Assembly: GCF_965638725.1 (NCBI RefSeq)
Contig: NC_134962.1
Coordinates: 5,649,501 to 5,713,500, forward strand
Origin: Aptenodytes patagonicus
Taxonomy: Eukaryota > Chordata > Aves > Sphenisciformes > Spheniscidae
Direction of reading: 5' to 3'
DNA: 64,000 nucleotides
Under the pieces are notes generated by a model. The model was not told the origin of the DNA and did no database searches. It worked only from the letters and a program-made list of their open reading frames with translations. Positions 29,641-41,810 of this stretch are shown here, piece by piece. Positions within the stretch are counted from its first letter, which is position 1, and each line of letters starts with the position of its first letter. A program made the translations under genes and the position numbers.

Positions 29641-30213
29641 TTACCGGCTCTGAATCACGGAAGACGCCCCACACACCCACGCTTTTTTGGACCCCCGAGA
29701 CAGGTGCCAGCTGGCCACACCCGGCGGGGGAACTGAGGCCTTCCCAAACAGTTCCTACGGTGACACACACACACGACACGACTGGGAGAAACACGTCAGT
29801 GTGGCGTGGTGCGGACCATATCCCTGTGCCTGCGGGAGGACAGCACAGCGGGGCCGGGACGCCTCCAGCCGCCCTGCCCCGGGCCAGCGCTCTGCTCCCG
29901 CGGCGCAGGGGAAAGGGCGAGGCCGCGGCCGGGGCTCCTCAGGAGGAACGGCCGGCAGTCGCGTGCCTTATTCAGCCCTCTGATTGGTCGCTGCCAGAGG
30001 AGAGCGCTTGTGACTGGAGGGGCGACTGGGTAGTTGGCCATTGGTCAGCCTCCCTGAGGTAATTCGGATTCCGATTGGCGGAGGGATCATTCCTGCTTGT
30101 TGATTGGCTAGGACGCAGCGCGGTGGTCTTTCCCGTTCCGGTGGGCGCTGACCTTGCCCGGGAGCGGAGCCGCCCGTTCGCCCCTGTCTCTCTCGGAGCC
30201 GCGGCCCGCAGCC
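29640..30213 (+). promoter_or_regulatory. ATP5F1E: ATP5F1E promoter with four inverted CCAAT boxes
   Basis: A GC-rich CpG island contains four ATTGG words (CCAAT boxes on the minus strand) at 29983-29987, 30040-30044, 30074-30078 and 30103-30107, spaced 57, 34 and 29 bp. This array is typical of TATA-less promoters driven by NF-Y. Transcription probably begins between about 30130 and 30200, giving a short 5' UTR. Confidence 0.8.
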
Positions 30214-30556
30214 ATGGTGGCGTACTGGCGGCAGGCCGGGCTCAGGTACCCGCCTGGCGTCGACAAGGCTCCTCTCGCGACTTCCTTGCGATAGCTGTTA
30301 CGGCCGGAGGCGAGGGCCTCGCAGGGCGGGCTGGCGGGGTCACAGCGGTGCCTCTGGAGGGGGTGGAGGAGCTTTTGGGACGCGTTTGAGTCTCACCTTC
30401 GCTTTCGCCCCGCGTTTCTCTCCTGTCTGTAGTTACATCCGGTATTCACAGATCTGCGCCCAGGTTGTGAGAGCGGCAATGAAGCCTCAGTACAAAGCAG
30501 AGGCAGAGAGGGCGGCAATGGCCACTGTGAAAACTGTGAAACCCAAAAAGGAATAA
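30214..30556 (+). CDS. ATP5F1E: ATP synthase F1 subunit epsilon, mitochondrial
   Basis: There are two coding exons, 30214-30245 and 30433-30556, joined within the Ser-11 codon, giving 51 residues, the exact family length. The start [20 protein letters not shown] is almost identical to the human N-terminus. The C-terminal half is more diverged but ends in the usual basic KPKKE. This subunit sits in the central stalk of the F1 motor with gamma and delta and stabilises the rotor. It has no cleavable presequence, as known for the family. A third, noncoding exon lies downstream. The start codon is in a good context (GCAGCCATGG) in the CpG island. Confidence 0.97.
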
Positions 30557-31345
30557 AACGTAAGTAAATTGAATGGGCTGGGGTGCCTTACTGTAGCTTT
30601 TTATACGAGGAGTGTTGGTTTCCCAGTGTGAGTCGGGCTAATGACGGTCTGTAACTGCTTGGCTCATTTCGTGCTATATGTGGAAAACGGGCTCTGATCT
30701 TCACGCGTGAAACTGGAGCGGATTGCTGACTGGTTTAGTGCAACTGGGTGCGGATGTCTCTGCATCCTGATTACGTGTGGGATAGGAGTCTGCATAATCT
30801 CATTAGTTCAGTAAAATAAGATGTTCTCTCCATCTAGCCCTGCTTTGAACGATTTGGGGTTTGGTCAGAGGTGTTATGGACCTGTGCAAAACAGCTGAGT
30901 TTCTGTAGTGGTGGTCATAGGTTTCCTGTCTCTCGCATTACTAAGCCAAGAGACAGCCTCTGACCTACTGTTTCCCCTAATCAGCAGACTTATTTGCGTA
31001 AGGGTTATCTGCTGTCTGTGAAAGATAGATGCTACTTACACCTTTGTGACATGGCATACACCACAAGCGGCTGAAATCTCTTCTGTTCTACGTAGAACAG
31101 CTTCTGTTCCTGATCTGAGATTAAATATTACTACCTTTTGTTTGAAGCATACCTTGTAGATATTCTTGAATCGAATAATTTGTATTTTAAATCTCTCATA
31201 GGAACTGATCTGTGGTGAATACTCTCAACAGCAAAGCTATAGGCAAGCTCAAGACTCTGCAATATAATGTAATCACATTAACTGTAAAACTTGCCTCTTT
31301 ATGTAAATCAGCATGCCAATAAATGTAATTTCTGTTAAACAAATG
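30557..31345 (+). other. ATP5F1E: ATP5F1E 3' UTR with a noncoding last exon
   Basis: Four bases after the stop codon a GTAAGT donor begins (30560). The matching acceptor (TCTCATAG) ends at 31201, so the last exon starts at about 31202. The AATAAA signal at 31318-31323 predicts an end near 31340. An intron in the 3' UTR so close to the stop should not trigger nonsense-mediated decay. Confidence 0.8.
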
Positions 31346-33391
31346 AATGTGTGGAAAGCGTTGTTCCTCTTGAAACAAAGTACTCTGTTTTGCAGAGACA
31401 TTTATCTTTCACTTGTGTTCAACTAGAAGACTGTTTTTGTCACAGTCTCCCACTCAGTAACAACATATGTCTATTTTTAAGGCAAATCTCTCGTTGGATT
31501 TCATGCTGGTATTTCAGGTACATCAGTGAGTGAGAGATTTTAATTGTTGTTTAAAACTTTTCTGTCTACTTCATTTTAATGATTTTGGAAAAAAGTTTTC
31601 TTCACTAAAACCTATGTCAACGGAGAGTGCAGGCATATCATTTCGATAATTAAAAATACCTCTGTCAGTTCTCTCTGCTGGAAGTGGTACGCTGTTGGCT
31701 TTAAAATTCCCTGTCATCACGGTGTGCATCTTCCATTTGTGCTTAGAACAAAACTAACAGTGAAAATCAATTTGATGAGGCTTAGCGTTAAGGCTAATCT
31801 GGAAGCAGGATATTTTGCCACGGATGTGCTGCACGGGAGCTAATCGCCTCCAGAGCCGTCTGGAACACTGAGCAGTGACTCAGGAGCTGGAGACCTGGCT
31901 TCCTCTGCGAGGTGGGGAAGGAGGCACAGAAATCCCTGGGCTGTACTCCGATCACTCGGAGTGAGTTGTCCTCCTTGTTACCGCTTTGTCACTTTACTGG
32001 GAGGGAGAGGGACACGCTTTCACCGGGAAACGGTAGGAACGGAGGGTGACCCTCCATTAGCTCTGGGCGGGGGCGGGGGGGAAGTTGTGCTTTCGGCTGT
32101 TTTGGTGTGAGGGAAGTGTTTGCCTGTTCCTGCCGCTGCGTGTCTTCACAGCAAGACTAACACCGTCCCACTGCGCAGGAGGGGTACAGCATGCTTCCAG
32201 AGTTGGCTTCAGGTTTGTGTTCATCTAGACACTTCTGCTGTTGACGCAAACGTGAGGCATTACTTTCTTCACAGTATAATAAACTCTCTTTTCGAAGAGC
32301 ATAATAAAACAAGCTCAGTTTTTTCATGTAATTTAAAGTTAGTCCTTACAAGGATAAACTATGATTTTTGTCTATTGAATGTTTCATGTACTAAAGTATT
32401 TTATAGAATGGTACAAAATATTTATTTTAAAGAGTATTATAAATACAGTCTTAAGTAGATGGCTGTGAATGGCAAGAAACTTTTTTTCCTGAAGTGAAGA
32501 TGTTTTTGATTTAGTGATTGCCATTGAACTTACATCTAACTAGCTGCAACCTGTTCCATCCATTTTGCTGTACGGAATGACAGGAAGAAAATTTACAGTA
32601 GTGAGTACATGGGGGGGGGGGGGGGGAAATACCACACCAAAACTTTTACACAGTGTTCACAACTCTGTATGCTAATATAACTCAATCTATAGTTTGAAAC
32701 AGAAACAAACCACACAGTGATAATGAATACAAGCTCTGCAATAATATAAGCCAGCAATGTGATAGAACTATTAAAGTACTTGCTTTAAAAAAAAAAAGTA
32801 AGAATGTACACATTCAGTCTTTTGCCCCATGTTGTTTCCCCTCCCCTCTCCGGGCAACTTAAGGAACTGAACTTGTCTGCAGCTCTAGATCAGGCTGTGG
32901 CGTGTGCAATAAAACAGATACTGCCTTTATCTATCTGCCCTACAGATGTGCGTGCGTTCCTAAAACAGTAACAAGTTCACAAACAAAACACAAACTGTGT
33001 TTACCTGAGAATAAAGAAATTTGATCAGTTGATAGCATATTTTGCTGTCGCTTATGATCCTGATACATATGCCCACACAAGCTGTATATTGCATTCAGTG
33101 TCTGGTGATAATATTCTAGGAGTGAATACGTTACAAGAGAGGCTGTTGTGAGGCAACTTGTCTTCACAGTGGCTCTTTTTTGGGAGAGATTCAGTGTCAA
33201 CAGTTGTTTAGGAGAGTAAAGCATAGCTGCCCTTAATTTCAAAAGCATTGTATTGGATACATTTTGGCCAGACACAGAGAAAAAATTATTGAGAAAATTG
33301 TTCTTTTCAGTAGGCAGATGATGGCTACTGCTTTTTCTTTAGTGAGTGTCAACAGGCTCATTCAGAGAATGTTTTGATACTACCATTGTTT
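31346..33391. other. Spacer between the convergent ATP5F1E and TUBB1 3' ends
   Basis: No additional gene is supported. The right part must hold the TUBB1 3' UTR (minus strand), but I could not find a convincing canonical poly(A) signal for it. A run of 16 G residues lies at 32611-32626. Open frames are short. Confidence 0.5.
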
Positions 33392-36300
33392 TTACAGTGC
33401 TTCCTTTTCAGGGCTAGCTTCTACTTCTACCTCTTCATATTCCTCAACATCTGCAGTGGCATCCTGGTACTGTTGGTACTCGGAAACAAGGTCATTGGTG
33501 TTACCTTCTGCTTCAGAAAACTCCATCTCATCCATACCTTCACCAGTATACCAATGGAGAAATGCTTTTCTTCTGAACATAGCTGAGAACTGTTCAGAAA
33601 CCCTGATGAAGAGCTCCTGAATGGCTGTGTTATTGCCAATAAAGGTAGCTGCCATCTTCAAGCCTCGCGGTGGTATGTCACACACAGCCACTTTGACATT
33701 ATTAGGGATCCACTCCACAAAGTAGGAACTATTCTTGGTCTGGACAGCCAGCAACTGCTCATCCACTTCTCTGGTAGACATTCGGCCTCTGAAGATGCAT
33801 GCCACGGTCAAGTAACGTCCACGACGAGGGTCGCAGGCTGCCATCATGTTGCGTGCATCAAACATTTGTTGAGTAAGCTCTGGCACTGAGAGGGCTCTGT
33901 ACTGTTGGCTACCTCGAGCTGTCAGTGGAGCAAAGCCCGGCATAAAGAAATGCAGGCGAGGAAAGGGCACCATGTTAACAGCCAGCTTCCTCAGATCTGC
34001 ATTCAGTTGACCAGGAAAACGGAGTGAGGTTGTGACACCGCTCATCGTTAGGGACACTAAGTGGTTGAGGTCACCATAGGTGGGATTGGTGAGCTTTAAA
34101 GTTCTAAAACATATATCGTATAGAGCTTCATTGTCAATGCAAAAGGTTTCATCCGTATTCTCTATTAGTTGATGGATGGAGAGGATAGCGTTATACGGCT
34201 CTACGACCGTGTCGGATACTTTGGGTGAAGGCACAACACTGAAAGTGTTCATAATCCTGTCGGGATATTCTTCTCTGATTTTGTTGATGAGGAGCGTGCC
34301 CATACCTGAGCCCGTACCACCACCAAGCGAATGGATGAGCTGGAATCCCTGAAGGCAGTCACAGCTCTCACACTCATTCCTGACCACATCCATGACGTTT
34401 TCAATCAGTTCAGCGCCTTCTGTGTAATGGCCCTTAGCCCAGTTGTTTCCAGCACCTGAATTACCTGTAAACAGAATTACAGAAAGAACAGCCACAAAGT
34501 TAACAAGAGAATTTTTAAAGGCTACAAAGGTGGGAGTTAAAAGGCCCTTTTGGGACAGTTGACTCCAGTTAGTTTGCTGACAGCATGCTGTACATACCAT
34601 GAATAAAATTGTCAGGTCGAAAGAGTGGGCCTATTTTGCTAGACCGTACACTGTCCATCGTACCAGGTTCCAGGTCCACCAAGACAGAACGGGGCACGTA
34701 TTTATGGGCTAGGACAAAAGAAAATGAATGCGAACAATTACTGTTAGAAGTCAAAGAGACAGGCTCATAATCTACCTGAAAAATTCAACCCACCTACAGT
34801 GATTTGGGGATATATGTTTTTTTAAATTACTTATTTTAACCTTCATGTTGGCTCTGCAAATTGCTCTGCCAACACCCTAACAGTGCTGAGCACTTACAGT
34901 AAGCCTCATTGAAGTACACGTTAATTCGCTCAAGCTGCAGCGATGCATCCCCACGGTAGTTTCCAGTGATGTCAATCCCATGTTCATCGCTTATCACCTC
35001 CCAGAACTGAAAAAGGAAAGAGGTTCAATACACTCACAAAGACTTTTTTTTTTTCAGCACAATGTGTTCAGCATCAGCTCTGCTGCGCTCATGCCTGACT
35101 GCACATGAAGTGGGAACTGTGCCTGAAGTGGGGGATGTTTTGCCATTTACGTGTTAGATCAGAGCGGGGATCCTCCTCTCCCCCCTCCCAAAATAAGTTC
35201 AAGGGAAAAGTTTAGTAGACCATTTGTGCTGCTTAGCTATCATCCACGCACTAAGAGGTGGACACCCTCAATTTGTTCCCTTTATAGTAAAGGAAAATTG
35301 ATATTAGTTTAAATAACACAGGTACTAGTTGGTATGAGCTTAACAAAAAAGTCGGGGGCGGGGGTGCAGATTGGGGAGGGTTGCTCTGAGGCCTGTCATG
35401 CACAAGTGGGACTGTGGCATGGCAAAGCTGGCTCAGACAAATGTATGCGAGCAATGCTTTCCACAAACAGATGTCGGTCCTAAACGTCCTATCTTGACAT
35501 TCATATGGATGTCTTGTACTGGGGCTCTTATCTAGGCAGCAGCCACAGCAGTGTTAATGTAGACACACCCACCCACTATAATGACCAGGCTATTTTAATT
35601 TTAAAGGTCTTCTGGTTTAGCATGCAGTCTCATTTTGAGTGTACAAATACACCGTTGCCAATATGTGCGTGGTGTTTCAGTGTGTGCGCGCTTTTCTACA
35701 GGTCTTATTAGACATAAATGGTTTCCAGGCCAAAGTCAACAACAAAAAAAATATAAACCTTTCAACTATCACACCGGCTGCATTCAAACTATCTGGGTCT
35801 AACATGACATCCCCTGGCCATCCACAGCTTCATGTTCCAATAAAAGGACTCAAGGTGAGATTTGTGGGAGGAAGAACACAACGGAACAATCTTGCAGCTA
35901 TCATGCGTCCTCAAAGACCTCCCAGACCCAAATTAACTCAGATACTTTTCTTTGACAACTTCCTACTAATCAATTAAAAAAAAAAAAAAGATGGACACCA
36001 CACAGCAAAAAGCAATTTTTTTTTTCTTTTTTCTCCTAGCACACAAAGTCAGCAATGAGCGACTTCTCTCTAAGTAACAGCACGGCAGTGTTTGAACTAC
36101 ACAAAAGTACTCCAAATGACGTGGCTACCTCTTGCAGGAGGCCAGTTAGGCAGGAATCCTTAACTGCACTTTGTGCCACTCTTAAAAAAAAGCTAATTGG
36201 TCACTGACAGCACAGGTCATTCTGTTGACTAATACAATCCCATAGTAATGACTGTAACGTGGCAGAGGTACTGCTGTACGGCTGAACTAAAGCACTGGCA

Positions 36301-36722
36301 TCACAACTCTGCAGCCCTGGAATTACTGGCTCCTTCACTTGTCCCAGTATTTTGCAGACTAGATTAGTGCCCCGGGAATGTGAGTCCCAGCAGGAATGCT
36401 CTGGAGCACTTACAATCACTGTGCCATAGTTCTTGCAGATGTTTCATTCTTTGATAGTCTTAACATTGACCTTTGCATGAGGAGCAAGCCCATCTTACGA
36501 CTTTCACATCAAAATACTCATATTCGCTGCTAACATGCCATGCATCCTACCATTGAGTTAACAAAGTAATTGTCCCCCCCGAAAGACCCCATCCGTTAAC
36601 GATGTTTGACCTGCTACCACTGATAGCACTTACTAGTAATGACCAATATTGAAAGGAGACCTTACCTTCGCTCCAATTTGGTTCCCACACTGGCCAATCT
36701 GAAGATGCACAATTTCACGCAT
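33392..36722 (-). CDS. TUBB1: Tubulin beta-1 chain (class VI, haematopoietic)
   Basis: Four exons on the minus strand (36666-36722, 34898-35006, 34598-34708, 33392-34464) have the invariant vertebrate beta-tubulin sizes of 57, 109, 111 and about 1070 nt and encode 449 residues. Visible landmarks are the N-terminal MREI autoregulation tetrapeptide, the GTP-binding loop GGGTGSG near residues 140-146, and [18 protein letters not shown]. The [10 protein letters not shown] junction carries HGN where most beta isotypes have FGQ, and this HGN is specific to TUBB1. The isotype-defining tail is [17 protein letters not shown]. This class forms the marginal band of platelets or thrombocytes and, in birds, nucleated erythrocytes. 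Position between ATP5F1E and CTSZ confirms orthology. No break is seen. Confidence 0.97.
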
Positions 36723-36779
36723 TTTGTGTAGCTTCGACCTGTTGGTGGCTACAACCTAACCCAGGTTTTCTAGTTGCAG

Positions 36780-36985
36780 TCCCCAGAACAAGCCCTCTTT
36801 CTGCTGCTCTATCAGCTACACAGCGCAGTCCGCCCCAAGGGGCCTTTTTATACTAGCGGGACTGTCACTCAGCCGGCAAGGGGAGTAGCCAGCAACTCTG
36901 GGCTGCTCATCAAAGCATTGCACAAGGAGGCAACGTGCCTGTTCACTGCCTGTGTACGGGGTACAAGAGCACAGGTACATTACTG
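36780..36985 (-). promoter_or_regulatory. TUBB1: TUBB1 promoter: TATA box and NF-E2-like site
   Basis: On the minus strand a TATAAAAA box lies at 36845-36852, about 125 bp upstream of the start codon, predicting transcription from about 36815. Twelve bases upstream of it, GGCTGAGTGAC (36864-36874) differs by one base from the core of the NF-E2/MARE element (GCTGAGTCA). A GATA-type TGATAG lies at 36809-36814. Unlike the four other promoters here, this region is not a CpG island, which fits a cell-type-restricted gene. Confidence 0.6.
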
Positions 36986-39900
36986 AGTGGCTTGGAAAAG
37001 AAAATTGTCACACGCACCCCCTTACAATTAATTCCAGTTCTCTGTGCAGCAAACTGTGATCCATGAATATCTGTGCACATTGTATTTGTGTTTCATTAAT
37101 TTACACATAATATATATACAAATATATACGCATATATAGAGATTATAGCCAAAAATGAGCAATCTTAATTTACTAAGTACCTGTGCTTCTGCCACATAAT
37201 TTAAAATTTAACATCATATGAGTCATACAGGACAACATCCATAACAAAACCAATAACAACTTTTGAGCAGGAGCTTCCTGCTGCATTCACTCCACATCCC
37301 GCTGCAGCATTCAGCGCATCGCCAGGCAAACTGGCAGTTCAGTAATAAGCAACATTCTCAGCGTCTAACTGCATGAAGGAGGGGGACAGGATCAGAAACA
37401 AAAAAATACTCTGTAAAACAAAATTATAACACTTCACTCTCAGTGATACATGTTCCTTAAACATTTACTAAGAATCCATCAATTTCAGGCAATCTAAAAA
37501 TCTGAATCAACTTGTGACTAACTTGCACAGATGCTCGCTCTCTCTTTCTCTCTTTCTCTCTCTTCCTTTCCTGCCATTAAGAAATACAGCATTTCCAATA
37601 TTTCTTATTTTCTTATATCCGAGATGTAGTATTTCAGAACTTGCCAGGAAAATGCTAGAGGTGAAAACCCAGTTCCACTGAAGTTAACTATAATGGCGTT
37701 CACTGTGTGAAATGTTTCACTGCATTAAAGAAAACGATGCGAGGCTGAGCAAAACATGACACGGTCGTGTTGCCTGCTGATAAACAGGACTAATATCACT
37801 GAGCAACAGAAACCCAGAATGGAGTGTCTTCTGGAACCTTATAGCAGTTTTATTACATGTCAGATGACTGTCCGTGCTTTGCAAGTGTTCCTTTTAAGGA
37901 TAGGAAAAGGAACTGTAATTAGGAAAGCACCTTAAATTATTTTGTATAAGAAGATGACAGTGGAAGGACTTGACTCATTGAAACTACTTTACCACTTTAT
38001 GGGTTGCTAGAGATAAGGAATCTCTGAGCTTCCATATTGTTCCAAAAGAAAAATCAGCTTATTCCAGACTTCCCCACCGCAGATGACTCCCACTTCTTCC
38101 ACCAGCCAACGGAGGGACAGACAACTGATTCTAAGACAAAGTTTAGCACCAGAAGCGCATCGCAAAAAAGTAGCTAGCAAACATTCTGTCATCCTCTGCC
38201 AAGCTATGAGCCGTCCTCAGTAGGGAGCAATAAAAGCAAGACTTTACATTCAGGTAGATTGATTTTGTTTCCTTAAAACACAATAGTTTTATCATTTTCC
38301 AAAAAATAAGTATTCTCTAAACAGTTTAGTTTACTCAGCAAGACAACCTAACAGTTATGTTCCATTGCCACATTGTAGATATTTTCCACAATGGCAGTGG
38401 CTATCTTCTACAATTTCCTAAGACAAAATTCTGGAAAGGTTATTCGGACATTGACTTTGAAAGCAAATTTCATTTTATTCATGCACGTCATATTTGTTTT
38501 CTCCAACTATGCTTAGCTAAAAGTAATAGTGCAGTTCTGAGTTGTACATTCAATTGTTTGCATTCTGAATGGGAGCTGCATTCACACAATGTGTCAGAGA
38601 GCTACTGACACTAAATAAATACTACTTAAAATATGCAACGTATTAATCTACAATAGCCACAACTCATGAAGAGGCTGAAGATGCTAATTCGCTGTCCAAA
38701 AAAATTTGGCAAAATAATTTCAGCAATAAATATACTCACTGAGAGTATCTCACAAACAAAGAAAAAAAAAAGGGAAGTGAAAGAAATATGCAATCACTTA
38801 ACATTGGTTTTTCTCTTGCTAAAAATAGCTCCCTGGAATCATGTGCCTCCTCTGAAGCACTTCCTTATAGTCTTAAAAATTATGGCACATGACACAAAGT
38901 ACCTGAGGCGCTTTGTGAAGCAGAGGCGGTTTTGTGTCTCTTTTCCCTCTCCTCCCCAATTGCATTTCTGTGAACCTCCAAGTCTGTCCTTATACCAAAC
39001 CTGGCGTATGAAAAGCCTGTTTCTCTGTAGATTTTGTTTGCAGGCCTGTCATTCCTCAGCTCTGAGAAACCTCAAGCCTGCTAACTGCCCGAGTGCGCTT
39101 CCCAGGCACAGCCACCGAGCATGTGCTATTGCCGATTAGCGGTGCGAGCGTCACCAGAGAAAGAGGCGGCAGTGGCGGAAGGGTTGGCTTCGAGGGACTT
39201 TTGGCACTGTGGAGATTAGGAGCAGCCTGGCCCTGGGCACAGCTATTACCAGCCTGTCCCGCAGTGTCTATTATCAGGCTGCCCACTGCTTCCATTGCCT
39301 TCAGAGCGGGCCCGAGATACCAAAGCCCTGGCGATGGGCGTAAGCTAAGACCACAAACAAGACAGGCTTTTTTGGTTACTGGGGGGTTTTTTGTTTCTGT
39401 TTTTCTTGGGTTTTGGGTTTGGTTTTTTTTTTTTAATGCCACCACAGTACCCACTAGCAGCAGCTAGGCATGTGCAGGGAGGCATTCTGGGATACTTTTT
39501 TTTTTTTAATACGGTTTGCTTGGGAGGAACTAACTTCACAGTAGCAGAAAAGATTGTTGAGAAGAAAGCCTATTCAATTTGCGATAAGCCTGGCTACAGG
39601 CCACCGGAAAATTTTAGAGAGATCTGTGAATGGATGGCTACCAGACGAGCTGATGCCAGTCTCAACTAATCTGGGCTAGCTACATCATCCTTAGGAACGC
39701 TACCAAAACCCGTTGCATTCAACAGGCAATAAAGACTACCTACTTCACATTTTTCATTTAAGTTAGTAAAAAAAACTATTTAAAGACTGCCTCCCTCTGT
39801 CAGGTGGTCCAATGGAAATAAGGCAGGGCTGCCCACTGTAAGTTATCATCAGCGTAATGAGCCCGTATGTTTAAACAAATAGGTTTTGGTACAATCAGAC

Positions 39901-41084
39901 TGGACAACCAAGCAGTCCGTTACCTTCCCCACACTGCAGGTCTATGACCCGGCAAAAACTTGGGGCTCGCAGCGTGTGAATTCATCTGTGGGGTAGTGCC
40001 CTTACTTGGGCCCTACTGCCACAACCGCGGTTACTGTCGAGTTTGGATCATTTGATGAATTGCCAAAAAGGTCAACCGCACAGCAGTCAGGCTCCGCTCT
40101 TGCCCTGCTGTTCCTTTTGTTGCATTGGTTCTCAGTGCCTCAGTTTCTCTATTCATAATGTGGAGCTAATAAACCTCAGGCCTTTTACAAAAAGTGCTGA
40201 GAGCTAAGGAAGAAAAGCTACGAGGGAAGAACTGGCTGTGGTTTACTAAACCTGTTTACCAAACATGAAAGCTCTACCCAACGTATGGAAAAGAGACTGG
40301 TAGTCCACTCACACAGATACTTAAACCTTCTGCAGGAAAATTGGAAAACTATTTCTACTATTGAGTAAATCTTGTAGCAGATAATAAAGAATCTTCAAAT
40401 GTCCTGAACCCTAAGGAATAGCCTAAAAAATGGACACAGGCCTGTATTCTTTTGTAAACTGTAGCATAAAAGGGCTTGAGAAATTCAAAACTTGGATCTA
40501 GCAGAAAACCCCAACCAAACAAAAAACCGGGCCTGCCTGCCCTATGCAATCACACAGTCGCTGGGCGCAGCCTTACACAGTGCCGATGCCTTAGGCCAAA
40601 GCTAAAGGAACCCGTAACCCAGCCACACGGGGTCTGCGCCTGTCCCAGATACAAGTCCTCTTGTCACAAACCTTGTGTTGACAGCAACTGCGTATATTGA
40701 ATCATCACGATATTTTAATAGCTTTTCCCTTTCCTTTTTTTTTAGGGGATGGGGGGGACGCGATCAAAATTGCTTCATTTTTGAGCGTGTGAGATGGAGG
40801 CCTCACCTGCATTCCCTACAGTGCGAGATGGAGGCCTCACCTGCATTCCCTACAGTGCACCCAGCGGGGCGGCTGCCCGTGGAGTGGGTGCTGCAGCTTT
40901 CACGGCCCCAGAGCAGGGAGCAGAACACAGCGATTTAAGGTCTCTCACTATGTTTGTTCCTTATCCCCTGAGAAATTAATTAGATGCCATTAGGAAGGAC
41001 TTAGCGACGTACCGGCTGTACTCGGCATTATTACTGAGTCCAGCTTCCATCAGACACACGCTGATAAGCACGAAATAAGGAACT
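36986..41084. other. Spacer between the divergent TUBB1 and CTSZ genes
   Basis: No gene is supported. It contains a CT-rich microsatellite at 37535-37570, T/G-rich tracts at 39381-39435 and an A/C-rich one near 40503-40525, and a 34-bp tandem duplication at 40791-40858. The frames at 38666-39139 and 39056-39467 (both strands) lack known motifs and splice framing. Confidence 0.5.
40791..40858 (+). repeat. 34-bp perfect tandem duplication
   Basis: Two identical 34-bp copies, each starting GAGATGGAGGCCTCACCTGC, abut at 40824/40825. They lie about 430 bp upstream of the CTSZ start codon, just outside its CpG island. Perfect identity means a recent duplication or strong constraint. Confidence 0.95.
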
Positions 41085-41810
41085 CAAGGGAGGCTCCGCA
41101 TCCCCCGCCCGCCGCAGGTAAGCACGCAGCGCCCCGCCGTGCCCCGCCGCGGCCGCGCCGCCCCCAGCGCCCTGGCCGCTCCGCCCGCCGATGCGGCCCG
41201 CGGCCGCCCGCCCCTCCGGGGCCTCCCCGCCGCCCTTAAATGCCGGCGCCGGGGCCGCGCTGTGGAGGAAGGTGCTGCCGCCCCCAGCATGGCCGGGCCG
41301 CCCCAGCGCCGCCGCCTCCTCCTGCTGCTGCTCTGGGGCTGCCTCTGCCCGCCCGCCCGCGCCGGCCTTTACTTCAGGGAAGGGCAGCGCTGCTACAAGC
41401 CGGCCCCGCGCAAGGCTCCCGGGCTGAGGTGAGGTTCGCCCCCGCCGCCCCGTCCCTCACGGGGCTGCCGGCAGCCCCGGCCGCCTCCAAGCGGCGTCAC
41501 GGAGAGGGCCCCGGGGTCGCCCCTGGGAAGGGGCTGGGCAGGCGCAGCCGCAGCGCCCGCCTGCGCGGGGGCTTTGCAAACCCGGCATCGCCCGGTCGCG
41601 GGGGCGGGGGGGTGGGTGCTCCCCGGAGCAGGCAGCCCTGGCCCCCGCTGCTCGGGGGCTGCTCCGCGGGGCGGCCCTGCACCGCGGGGCTCGGGGGGGT
41701 GTGGGGGGTCCGGGGGGGGGGGGGGGGCTCCGCGGGGCGCAGTGGCGGTCACGAGACCGCGCGGGCAGGGACCGGTCACGCTGCCCGCTGTCACGTGACC
41801 CGCGCCGCTC
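41085..41810 (+). promoter_or_regulatory. CTSZ: CTSZ CpG island with a CLEAR element in intron 1
   Basis: A CpG-dense island spans the 5' UTR, exon 1 and the start of intron 1. GTCACGTGAC at 41790-41799 is a perfect 10-bp palindrome identical to the consensus bound by TFEB/TFE3 at lysosomal genes, about 0.5 kb downstream of the start codon. A G run of about 16 lies at 41712-41727. Long open frames across this island on both strands reflect GC content. Confidence 0.75.

Noticed and set aside
33392-34600. TUBB1 as a single 402-codon gene starting at MVCTACC
   Set aside because: The first part reads through intron 3. The invariant beta-tubulin exon structure places the true start at 36722.
38666-39139. 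157-codon frame between TUBB1 and CTSZ
   Set aside because: No domain, no conserved-looking pattern, and open frames of similar size occur on the opposite strand.
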